A stretch of 45,399 bases of DNA from Sulfurimonas sp. (GTDB taxonomy: Bacteria; Campylobacterota; Campylobacteria; Campylobacterales; Sulfurimonadaceae), in assembly GCA_028684815.1 (NCBI GenBank), contig JAQUFE010000019.1:1-45399 (forward strand), read 5' to 3'. The notes beneath the pieces are model-generated. The model was not told the origin of the DNA. It worked only from the letters and a program-made list of their open reading frames with translations, and ran no database searches. Position numbers and translations under genes: made by a program. Numbering within the stretch: the stretch's first letter is position 1; every line of letters begins with the position of its first letter. Of the stretch, positions 34,266-42,904 are shown in pieces.

Positions 34266-34835
34266 TTGAGCACCATTTTAGAAGTTAAAAATCTATCTTT
34301 TGGTTATAAAAAAGACTTTTTACTTTTTAATGACCTCTCTTTTAGCCTAAAAAAAGGTGAGATCAAGGTTATAGTTGGAGCTAGTGGAACTGGAAAGAGC
34401 ACACTTTTTGAGTTGATTTTAGGAAATTTAATACCGCTTAGCGGAAGCATTAAATGTAAAAGAGCATCTGAGGTTTTTCAAGACCCATACAGCTCTTTTC
34501 ATCCAAGTTATAGCCTTCTAAATCAGATAAAAGATGTGGCATCTGTTGATGAGGTTGAGGGATATTTAAGTAAATTAAATCTAGATTATGAGCTACTCTT
34601 AAAACTCCCTCATGAACTCTCAGGCGGACAACTCCAACGCGCTTCCATACTTAGAGCTATGCTTATGAAGAGTGAGATTTTACTGCTAGATGAGCCAACT
34701 TCTGCGCTTGATAATGTTATACAACTAGAAGTTATGAAGATGCTACTTGGTTCGCTTGGTGAGATGGGAATGCTTATAATCACGCATGATTTAGAACTTG
34801 CTAAGTGGTGTGGGGATGAGATTATAGAAATCTAG
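34266..34835 (+). CDS. Short orphan ABC transporter ATP-binding protein, Opp/Nik-like
   Basis: A 189-residue ATPase with Walker A (GASGTGKST, about 38-46), a peptide/nickel-type Q-loop segment (FQDPYSSFHPSYSL), the signature LSGGQLQRASILRAM and Walker B (ILLLDEPTSALD), followed by ITHD. It stops soon after the H-loop, lacking the C-terminal oligopeptide-binding tail of OppD/OppF (300 or more residues). No permease or binding protein genes are near. The TTG start lacks a clear ribosome site. Its stop overlaps the crcB stop tail-to-tail, sharing ctag. Confidence 0.75.
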   Translation: MSTILEVKNLSFGYKKDFLLFNDLSFSLKKGEIKVIVGASGTGKSTLFELILGNLIPLSGSIKCKRASEVFQDPYSSFHPSYSLLNQIKDVASVDEVEGYLSKLNLDYELLLKLPHELSGGQLQRASILRAMLMKSEILLLDEPTSALDNVIQLEVMKMLLGSLGEMGMLIITHDLELAKWCGDEIIEI

Positions 34836-35230
34836 GACTGAGTTAAAAAATATTTAGTGATATAAAAACCACAACCAGCCATAAAAACAGTTCCAAAGGC
34901 ATTTAGTGAGATATTTGCTAAGGCTAAAATAATATAACCACCCTCTAAGAGAAAAAAACTCTCTATTGCAAAAGCTGAATATGTTGTCAAAGCTCCTAAA
35001 ATCCCAGTGGAGAGGAATGATTTTACATGCATAGAAAAGAGTGTAGTATACATAAAGTAAGCTACTAAAATTCCCATAATAAAGCTTCCAATAAGATTTA
35101 CTCCAAGAGTTCCAAAGGGGAGTTCATGGGTAACATTACTAGAGATTAGACCGTTTAGGTATACCCTTAATATTGCGCCGATAAAGCCGCCACTACCTAC
35201 TGCTAGGATTGTTTGATAGCTCATCATCAT
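34832..35230 (-). CDS. crcB: Fluoride ion channel CrcB/Fluc
   Basis: Dual-topology membrane channel that exports toxic fluoride. Four membrane helices in 132 residues, with GSGGFIGAILRVYL, FGTLGVNLIGSFIMG and TGILGALTTYSAFAIES, the last being the conserved pore threonine/phenylalanine segment. Three consecutive in-frame ATGs (35230, 35227, 35224) are possible starts, all inside the end of plsC (overlap up to 38 bases). No fluoride riboswitch was seen; transcription should come from the plsC side. Confidence 0.93.
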   Translation of the reverse strand: MMMSYQTILAVGSGGFIGAILRVYLNGLISSNVTHELPFGTLGVNLIGSFIMGILVAYFMYTTLFSMHVKSFLSTGILGALTTYSAFAIESFFLLEGGYIILALANISLNAFGTVFMAGCGFYITKYFLTQS

Positions 35231-35891
35231 ATACTTTTTGCATTTTTATTCTTAGGTTAGATAACCAATCTTTATCTTCTTTATCTGCTATAAAAGAATC
35301 AAGAAAAATGACTTTTATACGACCAGGTTTGTAGTAAAACTTTTTTATATTGTAGTACTTTGCACTCTCCATAATAACGACAGGTTGGACGCAAAGTTCA
35401 TACTTATCTGCTAACATCTTTGCTCCTGCTTTAAATGGTAGCATCTTGGATTTTGTAGAGCGAGTCCCCTCTGGAAACATTGTGATAACTCTACCCTTAT
35501 CTAACCTATCTTTAGCATCTTTGAGTAGTTTAAGAAGAGATGTTTTACTCTCTCTTGTTACTGCAATATCTTCTGGCAGTCTTAGAGCTAAACCAAAAAA
35601 AGGTATATCAAATAGCTCTTTTTTTGCAACCCAAGCTAAGTCTTTACTTGTTATTGTCTCCATAACACAGATGTCTAAATCACTCTGATGGTTGATTAAG
35701 AACATCTGAGCATCTTTGCTCTCTTCGCCTTTAACATCAACTGTAAAAAATGTAGTAAGTCTAATAAGCCAAGCAGATATTTTTCTAGCATAGGGCTTGG
35801 GGAGTATATAGTAGAAAATTATCATCATCGCTAAAGAGGATAGAATAACTATAGTTGCAAAAAGCCAACTAATCTTTGCAAATATCTTCAT
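35193..35891 (-). CDS. plsC: 1-acyl-sn-glycerol-3-phosphate acyltransferase
   Basis: Makes phosphatidic acid from lysophosphatidic acid at the inner membrane. Two N-terminal hydrophobic stretches precede the catalytic NHQSDLD motif (NHx4D, about 67-73). The second motif FPEGTRS (about 140-146) binds the acceptor. It is 232 residues, standard length. It overlaps the SH3-protein gene upstream by 23 bases and crcB downstream. Confidence 0.93.
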   Translation of the reverse strand: MKIFAKISWLFATIVILSSLAMMIIFYYILPKPYARKISAWLIRLTTFFTVDVKGEESKDAQMFLINHQSDLDICVMETITSKDLAWVAKKELFDIPFFGLALRLPEDIAVTRESKTSLLKLLKDAKDRLDKGRVITMFPEGTRSTKSKMLPFKAGAKMLADKYELCVQPVVIMESAKYYNIKKFYYKPGRIKVIFLDSFIADKEDKDWLSNLRIKMQKVYDDELSNNPSSR

Positions 35892-36972
35892 TTTTAACCC
35901 AACCTATCTTTTCATTTTTTAGTTTAACTTTTACAAAGTCTTCTACGCTTCCCTCTTTTTGTAAGTAGTAAATAGTATTTGTTTTTTCAAAAATAGTTCC
36001 ATTATGAACTGGAAGTAGATATATATTAGAGCCTACTTTTATGCAAACTTCTTTTGATGGGATAGCTATGTAAATTACATAAGCTAAAGGGATTAGTATA
36101 AAAACTAAGTATATATATTTTTTTCTCCATAAAATCAGTAAAAAAGCAATTAAAGCTATAAGTGATGCAAGAAGAATCTTTACTCTATCGTGAGACTGAT
36201 CTTTTGGCTTTAAATCTGTTTGCGTAGTCACACTATCATCATCTACAATGATAGGAATATTTAAGCCTAAAAAGTTATTATGTAAAAGGTTGAAGTAGGT
36301 AAAAGAGAGGTTTTCTACCTCTTTTTTTATAACCCCATAGTAAACCAACTTAGAGTTAAAGGGAGATTCGGTTATGGACTCTATCCCTTGTTTATAAGCG
36401 TCCTTTAGCTTAAATGAGGCTATATCGCAGTTTTTAGCAGTGGCTACAAAGACTACGATATTATGGTTGTCATCATAGGCAGTTGTTTTAAACTCTAAGA
36501 GCTCAAAATTATCTGCTACGATATTTGCAAAGTTATTTTTAGGGTTTAGGGTGACTACATTTAGTTTAAAGCCTTCTAGCGTGGTATCTCTGTAGAGAGT
36601 ATCATCAAATCCTCTTACAGTCGCTTTAAAGTCAGGTACATTTGCATTGCTATGCGTTGTTACAAAATAGAAGGTATCATAAAAATATTTGGAATCTTTT
36701 TCTCTATAAGGTGTTTCATTTAGAAGTTTTAAACCCTCGTAATTTAAGAGTTCATAAGTAATGCTTGAGAACTCTTTAACAGTAGAGAGAGTCTTTATTG
36801 TTATGGGGAAAATCTCTCCTTTTATAACTCTATGAGGAGTTGATTTAAAGTTAAGATATAAAACTTTTGGCAAAGAACTCTCTATAGATATATTCTCATC
36901 TTGAGTTGAGTTTACTTCATTTGCACTTAGGGTTGCTAAAAATAACAGCCCTAAAAAGATTAGACGAATCAC
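35869..36972 (-). CDS. Exported protein with two membrane helices and a C-terminal SH3-like domain
   Basis: A 367-residue protein: signal peptide (MIRLIFLGLLFLATLSANE), a periplasmic beta-rich region (about 30-255) reminiscent of BatD-type domains, two membrane helices (about 264-282 and 286-304) and a bacterial SH3-like domain (about 310-367, ending GWVKNEDICKD). A homologous gene sits between purQ and plsC in Campylobacter (recalled as the Cj0515 position). Function unknown; envelope or cell-wall association is inferred from the SH3 domain. It overlaps purQ by 4 bases and plsC by 23. Confidence 0.7.
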   Translation of the reverse strand: MIRLIFLGLLFLATLSANEVNSTQDENISIESSLPKVLYLNFKSTPHRVIKGEIFPITIKTLSTVKEFSSITYELLNYEGLKLLNETPYREKDSKYFYDTFYFVTTHSNANVPDFKATVRGFDDTLYRDTTLEGFKLNVVTLNPKNNFANIVADNFELLEFKTTAYDDNHNIVVFVATAKNCDIASFKLKDAYKQGIESITESPFNSKLVYYGVIKKEVENLSFTYFNLLHNNFLGLNIPIIVDDDSVTTQTDLKPKDQSHDRVKILLASLIALIAFLLILWRKKYIYLVFILIPLAYVIYIAIPSKEVCIKVGSNIYLLPVHNGTIFEKTNTIYYLQKEGSVEDFVKVKLKNEKIGWVKNEDICKD

Positions 36973-37646
36973 GCTTTTAAAAATCCTTGAAGCATAGCTA
37001 CTCCATCATCGCTTCCTAGAATAACTTCCATTGCTCTCTCAGGATGCGGCATAAGACCAAAAACATTTTTCTCTTTATTACAGATGCCAGCAATTGAATC
37101 AAGGCTACCATTTGGATTTTCTACATTTCCATTTGCATCTGAGTATCTAAGGAGTATTTGGTCGTTGTCTTCTAGCTCTTGAAGCCCAGCATCATCTATA
37201 AAATAGTTTCCATCATGATGAGCTATTGGGATATTAATAACGTCACCAACACTTAGATTTTTTAAAAAATCATTATTATTGTTTATAACTTTTAGATAGT
37301 GATATTTTGATAAAAAGTGCAGATTTTCATTTCTTTTTAATGCGCCCGGAAGAAGATTTGTCTCAGTTAAAACTTGAAAACCATTACAGATGCCAAGGAC
37401 TTTTCCGCCAGCCTTAGCATAAGCCTCAACAGCTTTCATAACAGGAGAAAATTTTGCAATAGCTCCACTTCTTAGATAGTCTCCATAAGAAAATCCACCA
37501 GGTATAACTAAGAGGTCAGTATCTTCTGGAACCTTGTCTGCTTTGTGCCAAAGTATCTCAGTGTTAGCACCGAGTTTCTCAAATGCATACTTTGTATCAT
37601 ACTCACAATTGGTTCCAGGAAACTGTAAAATTGTTACCTTTTTCAT
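36969..37646 (-). CDS. purQ: Phosphoribosylformylglycinamidine synthase subunit PurQ (glutaminase)
   Basis: Class I glutamine amidotransferase that supplies ammonia to PurL in the fourth step of purine synthesis. FPGTNCEYDT at the start, GGFSYGDYLRSGAIA, the nucleophile cysteine in LGICNGFQVL (about 89) and the catalytic HPE of MPHPERAME near the C-terminus are present. It is 225 residues. It overlaps the purS stop by 1 base; purL is not in this window. Confidence 0.95.
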   Translation of the reverse strand: MKKVTILQFPGTNCEYDTKYAFEKLGANTEILWHKADKVPEDTDLLVIPGGFSYGDYLRSGAIAKFSPVMKAVEAYAKAGGKVLGICNGFQVLTETNLLPGALKRNENLHFLSKYHYLKVINNNNDFLKNLSVGDVINIPIAHHDGNYFIDDAGLQELEDNDQILLRYSDANGNVENPNGSLDSIAGICNKEKNVFGLMPHPERAMEVILGSDDGVAMLQGFLKA

Positions 37647-37888
37647 TATACTAACTCTATCTCATAATCTTCAATAACAGTGTTAGCTAAAAGGTCTTCA
37701 CACATCTTAGTAACATCAGCTAAGGCTGCTTTTTTATCGTTACCATCTAGTTGTAAAACTATCTGTTTTCCAACACGAACATCTTTAACATTATTAAAAT
37801 GCAACGACTCCAGTGCGTGAAGTACTGCCTTTCCTTGAGAATCTAATACACCTGCTTTTAAAGATACGTTTACTACTGCTTTTATCAT
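37646..37888 (-). CDS. purS: Phosphoribosylformylglycinamidine synthase subunit PurS
   Basis: Small bridging subunit of the PurLQS complex. The start at 37888 (MIKAVVNVSLKAGVLD) with an aggaaa site upstream is preferred over an ATG at 37918, giving 80 residues, normal for PurS. DSQGKAVLHALESLHFNNVKDVRVGK is the family core. The 118-base gap to purC contains no recognisable gene and only an imperfect hairpin. Confidence 0.92.
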   Translation of the reverse strand: MIKAVVNVSLKAGVLDSQGKAVLHALESLHFNNVKDVRVGKQIVLQLDGNDKKAALADVTKMCEDLLANTVIEDYEIELV

Positions 37889-38006
37889 TTTTATTTTCCT
37901 AAAATTATTGTTTTTCATGGCGAAAAAAGTAATTTTTCCACCTACGTTAATAGCGCATTATACTTAGTTGGGCACGCTTTGGTTTTGCTCGCCCACAGCG
38001 CTAGTG

Positions 38007-38720
38007 CTATTTAGAGAGAATTCTATTTAAAACCTGCTCATAAGCCACCCTTAGGCCGCCTAAACCTTGACGAAATCTATCTTTGTCCATCTTCTCACCA
38101 CTTGTCACATCCCAAAAACGACAGTTATCAGGAGATATTTCATCGACAAGGATGATATTTCCACTACTATCTTTTCCAAACTCTAGTTTAAAATCTACTA
38201 AGTTTAAACCTTTTTCAAAGAAGTAAGGACGAAGGATGTCGTTTACTTGTCTTGCCATTCTACGAAGCTTATCAAGCTCATCTTGATACTCAACAAGACC
38301 TAAGATAAGAGCGTGTTGATCATTTAGTTTTGGGTCACCAAGTTCATCATTTTTATAATCAAACTCAACTAGAGTGAATGGAAGAGGCGTACCATCTTTT
38401 ATACCAAGATTTCTAGTTAAACTTCCAGTTGCAATATTGCGAACAATAACCTCAATAAGGATAACATCAACTTTTTTGTGAAGCATATGATTATCATCTA
38501 GCATCTCTACAAAGTGTGTCTGAATACCATTTGCCTCTAGTAGTTTAAATAGCTCAGTTGAAATCTTGTTGTTAAGTGTACCTTTGCCAGCCTCACTTGA
38601 CTTTTTTTCACCATTAAATGCTGTCAAATCATCTTTAAACTCTGAAATGACTAAATCCTTATCATCTGTTAAATAAAGTCTTTTAGCCTTACCTTCATAG
38701 AGTAATTCTCTTTTTTGCAT
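38007..38720 (-). CDS. purC: Phosphoribosylaminoimidazole-succinocarboxamide synthase
   Basis: Condenses CAIR with aspartate in purine synthesis, using ATP. The [15 protein letters not shown] start, [31 protein letters not shown] and [23 protein letters not shown] blocks are all intact. It is 237 residues and complete. It begins 8 bases after ctpA, so a single transcript probably reads ctpA-purC-purS-purQ-SH3 protein-plsC-crcB. Confidence 0.95.
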   Translation of the reverse strand: MQKRELLYEGKAKRLYLTDDKDLVISEFKDDLTAFNGEKKSSEAGKGTLNNKISTELFKLLEANGIQTHFVEMLDDNHMLHKKVDVILIEVIVRNIATGSLTRNLGIKDGTPLPFTLVEFDYKNDELGDPKLNDQHALILGLVEYQDELDKLRRMARQVNDILRPYFFEKGLNLVDFKLEFGKDSSGNIILVDEISPDNCRFWDVTSGEKMDKDRFRQGLGGLRVAYEQVLNRILSK

Positions 38721-38728
38721 CTGTATGT

Positions 38729-40048
38729 TTATCCTTTTACTATGATTAATGCTCTTATGATATCAACACTCTCTTTTAGTTGAATGTCTTGATATAGTTG
38801 TTCTTTTGAAATTATATCTTTTTTATCGCCATTTTCTTTTGCTTTTTTGGCTTTAACTTCTTTTGTATCAGTTTTTACAAGCTCTTCTTCTAGATGCTTC
38901 TTAAGATCGGCTTCTTTTATGGAAAAACCATTTTCATCTCTTTGCACAGTTCCAGGGAAAACTTCTATATCTGGTTGAACACCTAGTGCTTGAATAGTTC
39001 TTCCACTTGGGAGATAATATCTCGCAATAGTGAGTTTAATAGCCTCATCTTTTGTGATTGGAAGAACAACTTGTACGCTTCCTTTTCCAAAAGTATTTTC
39101 TCCAACTACAATAGCTCTTTTGTGGTCTTGCAGAGCACCACTTACAATCTCAGATGCTGAAGCACTTCCACCATTTACGAGAACTACAACAGGAACTTTT
39201 GTCATTGTGGTTGAACTCTTAGCACTATAGATTAGGTCATCTGAAGATTTACGACCTTTTTGAGATACTATATTGCCTTTATCAACAAAGAGATCAACTA
39301 AACCAACAGCTTGGTCAAGCAGACCGCCAGGATTGTTTCTTAAATCTAAGATAATTCCCTTTGTCATTGCTTTTTTCTTATTTATAGCCTTAGAGACATC
39401 TTCTACAACTTTTTTATCAAAACTTGTAACTCTGACATATAAAATATCATCACTTATAGTTTTTGTATATACAGACTCAATCGTAATAACGCCTCTTACT
39501 ATCTTAATAAGAAGTGGCTTTGTCTCTCCCTTTCTTACAATGGTAATCTCAATAGGCTCACCAACTTTTCCTCTCATGCGTGAGACTGCTTCATCTATAG
39601 TCATGCTTAGAGTTGATTCGTTATTTATTTTCAAGATGATATCGCCAGCTTTTACGCCAGCTTTATCGGCAGGAGTTCCCTCAATAGGAGATATTACAGT
39701 TAAAGCTCCATCTTTGATTCCTACAGTAATGCCTAAACCTCCAAACTCCCCATCTGTTTGAACTTTAAGTCTTTTATAATCTTTTTGTGTTAAAAAACTT
39801 GAGTGAGCGTCCAGATTTGTCATCATGCCTTGGAGCGCCTTATCCATAAGTTCTTCGATAGTTACATCATCAACACTGTATTGCTCGACTATACTTATGA
39901 CTTTTGTAAACTTTGCAAGAGCTTCAAGTCTTGAAGCTTCTTTTTTGTCAGTCTCTGCAGTTTTTGCAAAAAGATTTGCAGAAAAAAGTATCGTCAATGC
40001 TACTGCTATAGTGGTAAAACCTAGTGTTATATATCTTTTGTTGCTCAT
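38729..40048 (-). CDS. ctpA: C-terminal processing serine protease, S41 family
   Basis: Periplasmic tail-specific protease. The 439-residue protein has an N-terminal signal anchor ([20 protein letters not shown]), a PDZ domain (about 90-175, with GLGITVG and [19 protein letters not shown]) and an S41 catalytic domain with the Ser in [15 protein letters not shown] and the Lys about 25 residues later in FGKGSVQ. The C-terminal region is Lys/Glu-rich. It heads the conserved purine/lipid operon. Confidence 0.93.
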   Translation of the reverse strand: MSNKRYITLGFTTIAVALTILFSANLFAKTAETDKKEASRLEALAKFTKVISIVEQYSVDDVTIEELMDKALQGMMTNLDAHSSFLTQKDYKRLKVQTDGEFGGLGITVGIKDGALTVISPIEGTPADKAGVKAGDIILKINNESTLSMTIDEAVSRMRGKVGEPIEITIVRKGETKPLLIKIVRGVITIESVYTKTISDDILYVRVTSFDKKVVEDVSKAINKKKAMTKGIILDLRNNPGGLLDQAVGLVDLFVDKGNIVSQKGRKSSDDLIYSAKSSTTMTKVPVVVLVNGGSASASEIVSGALQDHKRAIVVGENTFGKGSVQVVLPITKDEAIKLTIARYYLPSGRTIQALGVQPDIEVFPGTVQRDENGFSIKEADLKKHLEEELVKTDTKEVKAKKAKENGDKKDIISKEQLYQDIQLKESVDIIRALIIVKG

Positions 40049-40145
40049 ATGTTTCCCTATTGTTTTTAAAGAAGGACATTATAGTAAAAAGATGGTTAAA
40101 TAACAAATTATTGATTTGTGAGAGAAAATTTTCAGTTTTTTTTTA

Positions 40146-40151
40146 TATAAT
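40146..40151 (+). promoter_or_regulatory. Probable -10 promoter element of the hemerythrin gene
   Basis: A perfect TATAAT is preceded by a ten-base T-tract (40135-40144), a pattern typical of promoters in this phylum, which often lack a -35 box. It lies 46 bases before the ATG. An ttgttacaa palindrome (40173-40181) between promoter and gene may be an operator, but no regulator can be named. Confidence 0.45.
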
Positions 40152-40196
40152 ACAAAAAATTTATAACATAAATTGTTACAAAACAAGGAAAACAAA

Positions 40197-40637
40197 ATGA
40201 GTTCAATAAAAGAGTATTTATCACAAGATCACACTAGATGCGATGAGTTGTTTGCAAAGATGGAAGATAGAGCAAGTAAATCTTTAGATAATGCAAAAGA
40301 GAGCTACGAAGAGTTTGCTAAAGCTACTGAGAGACATTTCCAAATGGAAGAGAGAGTTATGTTTTTAGAGTTTGAGGCAAAAACTGGAATGACTGAGGGT
40401 CCAACTTCGATGATGAGACATGAACATGCTCAAATGAGAAGCCTTATAAAGCAGATGGGTGAAGCTATCGAGGCCCAAAATAGTGATAAGTTTTTTGGAC
40501 TATCTGAAACTCTAATGATACTAATGCAACAGCACAATATGAAAGAAGAGCAGATGCTCTACACAATGGCACAGCAACACTTAAGTGCAGAGGCTCCGAG
40601 AGTAGTTGATATGATGGAATCTATGATTGTTGAGTAG
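40197..40637 (+). CDS. Hemerythrin-domain protein
   Basis: A 146-residue four-helix protein with the non-haem diiron ligands of hemerythrins: His12, the His47-x3-Glu51 pair, His75 or His77, and the His113-x4-Glu118 pair. It may bind O2 or NO or sense iron. The start at 40197 is set by an aagga site and the SSIKEYLSQDH family start; an ATG at 40173 lacks this. The next gene begins 5 bases after the stop, so a joint function with the membrane protein is likely. Confidence 0.85.
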   Translation: MSSIKEYLSQDHTRCDELFAKMEDRASKSLDNAKESYEEFAKATERHFQMEERVMFLEFEAKTGMTEGPTSMMRHEHAQMRSLIKQMGEAIEAQNSDKFFGLSETLMILMQQHNMKEEQMLYTMAQQHLSAEAPRVVDMMESMIVE

Positions 40638-40642
40638 AAAAA

Positions 40643-41923
40643 GTGCAGTTTAATGGTCTCTCTTTAGAGCAAGCTCCTCCAATTTCAGCACCGCTTAGAT
40701 TTTATCTCACAGCTCCACTCTTTGCTATTTTAGCTGGAATTTTGTTGCTACTAAGTGATGCAAGTGCCCTGCAAAGCAGGTATTCTATAGATTCTATAGT
40801 CATAACGCACGCTATAACTATTGGTTTTATGAGTTTTATAATGCTAGGCTCCCTCACTCAGATGCTACCAGTCTTAGCTGGAGTGAAGATGTATAGAGTT
40901 GATCTCATCACAAAAGCCTCCCATCTAGCCTTAGTTTTTGGGACTCTTTTTATGATAATGGGTCTAAAGTTTGAGATGCCACTACTAAATACTCTAGCTA
41001 TTATCTTGCTTGCATCTGGATTTTTTGCGATGATAATCGTGATATTTATGGCTATAAAAAAAGTTAAAAACTTTACTCCAACAGTTACAGGAATGAGTGT
41101 AAGTTTAATTTTTGCTCTTTTTAGTGTTTTGATGGGACTCTTTTTACTCTTTAGTTACATAGATGCAGATGCCGCAATCTATAGAAACATAGTCGCAAAT
41201 ACCCATAGTGTTTGGGCTATCTTTGGTTTTGCTGGGGTTTTGATCGTTGGTGTAACTTTTCAAGTTTTACCAATGTTTTATGTAGCACCAAAGTTTAAAG
41301 ATTTTTATCAAAAAAGAGTAATTTTATTTATCTCTCTCTCACTTGTTTTATGGATGATAACAAGCTTGTTTTATGAGGCTTACTCGGTTGTTGCAAAACT
41401 CTGGTTAGTTCTATTTTTTGCTTCGTTTGCAGCGATTTTTTTGCAAAAGATAAAAAATAGAAAAAGAAAAGTTAGTGATATCACACTTCTATACTATAAA
41501 ACATCAAGCGTTTTTTTAGCTCTTGGCTCTATTTTTTGGATAGTAGATGAGTATTATTTTAGCGAGCATATCGTTGTGACCTCAATCTTAATTGGCGGTT
41601 TTATACTCTCTATTATGATAGGGATGCTTTATAAAATAGTTCCATTTTTAATTTGGTTTCATCTTAATGGGATGGGTTATATGAGCATCCCAACTATGAA
41701 TGAGATGATAGATAAAAAGTGGGCGCGAATTCAATTTGCTCTTTTTGTAGCATCTCTTATGGGTTTTGTGTTCTCTTACTATGTAGATGCATATTTGAGC
41801 CTATTTGCTTTAGCTTTTATCATTAGTATGGTAATCTTGCAATACAATATCATCACGGCAGTTTTGATATATAAAAGAGTTAAAAAAACAAAACCAGACT
41901 TTGATATGAGTGCGTTTGCCTGA
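40643..41923 (+). CDS. Polytopic membrane protein, NnrS/haem-copper-oxidase-subunit-I-like
   Basis: A 426-residue membrane protein with roughly twelve hydrophobic segments and a GTG start. Conserved-looking histidines sit in helices (ITHAITIGFM; NTHSVWAIFG; IWFHLNGMG), and the pattern APLRFYLTAPLFAILAG at the N-terminus resembles NnrS and related subunit-I-like proteins tied to nitric-oxide metabolism. Haem or copper binding is possible but not proven by the sequence. It is co-directional with and 5 bases from the hemerythrin gene, which fits a gas-ligand or NO response. Confidence 0.6.
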   Translation: MQFNGLSLEQAPPISAPLRFYLTAPLFAILAGILLLLSDASALQSRYSIDSIVITHAITIGFMSFIMLGSLTQMLPVLAGVKMYRVDLITKASHLALVFGTLFMIMGLKFEMPLLNTLAIILLASGFFAMIIVIFMAIKKVKNFTPTVTGMSVSLIFALFSVLMGLFLLFSYIDADAAIYRNIVANTHSVWAIFGFAGVLIVGVTFQVLPMFYVAPKFKDFYQKRVILFISLSLVLWMITSLFYEAYSVVAKLWLVLFFASFAAIFLQKIKNRKRKVSDITLLYYKTSSVFLALGSIFWIVDEYYFSEHIVVTSILIGGFILSIMIGMLYKIVPFLIWFHLNGMGYMSIPTMNEMIDKKWARIQFALFVASLMGFVFSYYVDAYLSLFALAFIISMVILQYNIITAVLIYKRVKKTKPDFDMSAFA

Positions 41924-41960
41924 TATCTAAAGTTTAAGTTTAGAAGTAAAGGTCAAATGG

Positions 41961-42485
41961 ATGCTAAAGAGTAATAACATAGTTTTGATAGGATTTATGG
42001 GAGTAGGAAAGGGTAGTGTGGCTCGTGAAGTTATAAAGCACTCTGACTATATAACCCTTGATACTGATGATATGATTGAGAGTATGCAAAACAAAAAAAT
42101 CAAAGATATTTTTGAACAAGATGGTGAAAGCTACTTTAGAAAACTAGAGAGTGATGTAGCAAAATGGTTAGAGAGTAGTGTGAAAAACACTCTTATCTCA
42201 ACGGGCGGGGGTTTTTATAAACAAGAAAACCTTAAAAAAATAGGTATAGTTGTTTTGCTAGATTCTCCTTTTGAGAAGATAATAAAGAGAATCAAACACC
42301 ATCCAAACGCTATGAAAAAACTAAAAAAAAGACCACTTCTAAGAGATCTTAAAAAAGCAAAAGAGCTTTATGATGAGCGTCGACCTGAGTATTTAAAAAT
42401 AGCAGATATAGTTATAGATGTAACAAAAAAGAGCGTACTAGAATGCTCAAAAGAACTTCTTAAAAAGGTAAAAGCACATGCGTAA
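41961..42485 (+). CDS. aroK: Shikimate kinase
   Basis: Phosphorylates shikimate in aromatic amino acid synthesis. Family blocks include LDTDDMIE (about 33-40), ESYFRKLE, STGGGFY and RPLLRDLKKAKELYDERRPEYLKIAD. The P-loop reads GFMGVGKGS (residues 11-19), so the residue after the lysine is Gly18 rather than Ser/Thr, a form otherwise typical of adenylate kinases; Ser19 may coordinate Mg. It is 174 residues. It overlaps the thioredoxin-like gene by 8 bases. Confidence 0.9.
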   Translation: MLKSNNIVLIGFMGVGKGSVAREVIKHSDYITLDTDDMIESMQNKKIKDIFEQDGESYFRKLESDVAKWLESSVKNTLISTGGGFYKQENLKKIGIVVLLDSPFEKIIKRIKHHPNAMKKLKKRPLLRDLKKAKELYDERRPEYLKIADIVIDVTKKSVLECSKELLKKVKAHA

Positions 42486-42903
42486 AATAATAATATACTT
42501 AACACTTCTTTTTGCTACTTCTTTGATGGCATCAGAGGTAAATTGGACAAAAGATTATGATGCTGGAATAAAAGAAGCAGCTAGGTTTGTAAAACCAGTA
42601 TTATTCATATCTTCAAGACATTCATGCAAGTTTTGTGTCATCCTAGATGAGACAACCTTAAAAGATGAAAGAGTTGTAAAAGCGCTAAATAAGGATTTTA
42701 TCTCTGTAATCTCATATAGCGATGATAATGACTATATGCCACAAAAACTCTATCATCCTGGAACTCCAGCTATCTGGTTTTTACTTCCAAATGGTGAGCC
42801 TATGTATCAGCCAATTATGGGTGCAATAACGGCAGATAATTTTATTGAGGCACTAGGTGTTGTAAAACGAGAGTTTGATGAGTATATAAAAGCGGGAAAA
42901 TAA
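42478..42903 (+). CDS. Exported thioredoxin-fold protein with CKFC motif
   Basis: A 141-residue protein with a signal peptide (MRKIIIYLTLLFATSLMASE), a Cys50-Lys-Phe-Cys53 redox motif after VLFISSRHS, and the cis-proline loop GTPAIWF. It should be a periplasmic disulfide reductase or oxidase, similar to SoxW/thioredoxin-like proteins; the partner is unknown. It lies between aroK (8-base overlap) and hisD (1-base gap). Confidence 0.8.
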   Translation: MRKIIIYLTLLFATSLMASEVNWTKDYDAGIKEAARFVKPVLFISSRHSCKFCVILDETTLKDERVVKALNKDFISVISYSDDNDYMPQKLYHPGTPAIWFLLPNGEPMYQPIMGAITADNFIEALGVVKREFDEYIKAGK

Positions 42904-42904
42904 G

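Noticed and set aside
34832-35300. Possible fluoride riboswitch near crcB
   Set aside because: crcB starts inside plsC with no leader, leaving no room for the aptamer, and no riboswitch-like sequence was seen.
37919-38006. Imperfect GC-rich hairpin between purS and purC, possible terminator
   Set aside because: Arms gggcacgc and gctcgccc mismatch at two positions and no T-tract follows on either strand; purC to purS is likely read through.
39273-39761. Plus-strand open frame (162 codons) opposite ctpA
   Set aside because: Shadow frame of a well-supported S41 protease; no ribosome site or family motif.
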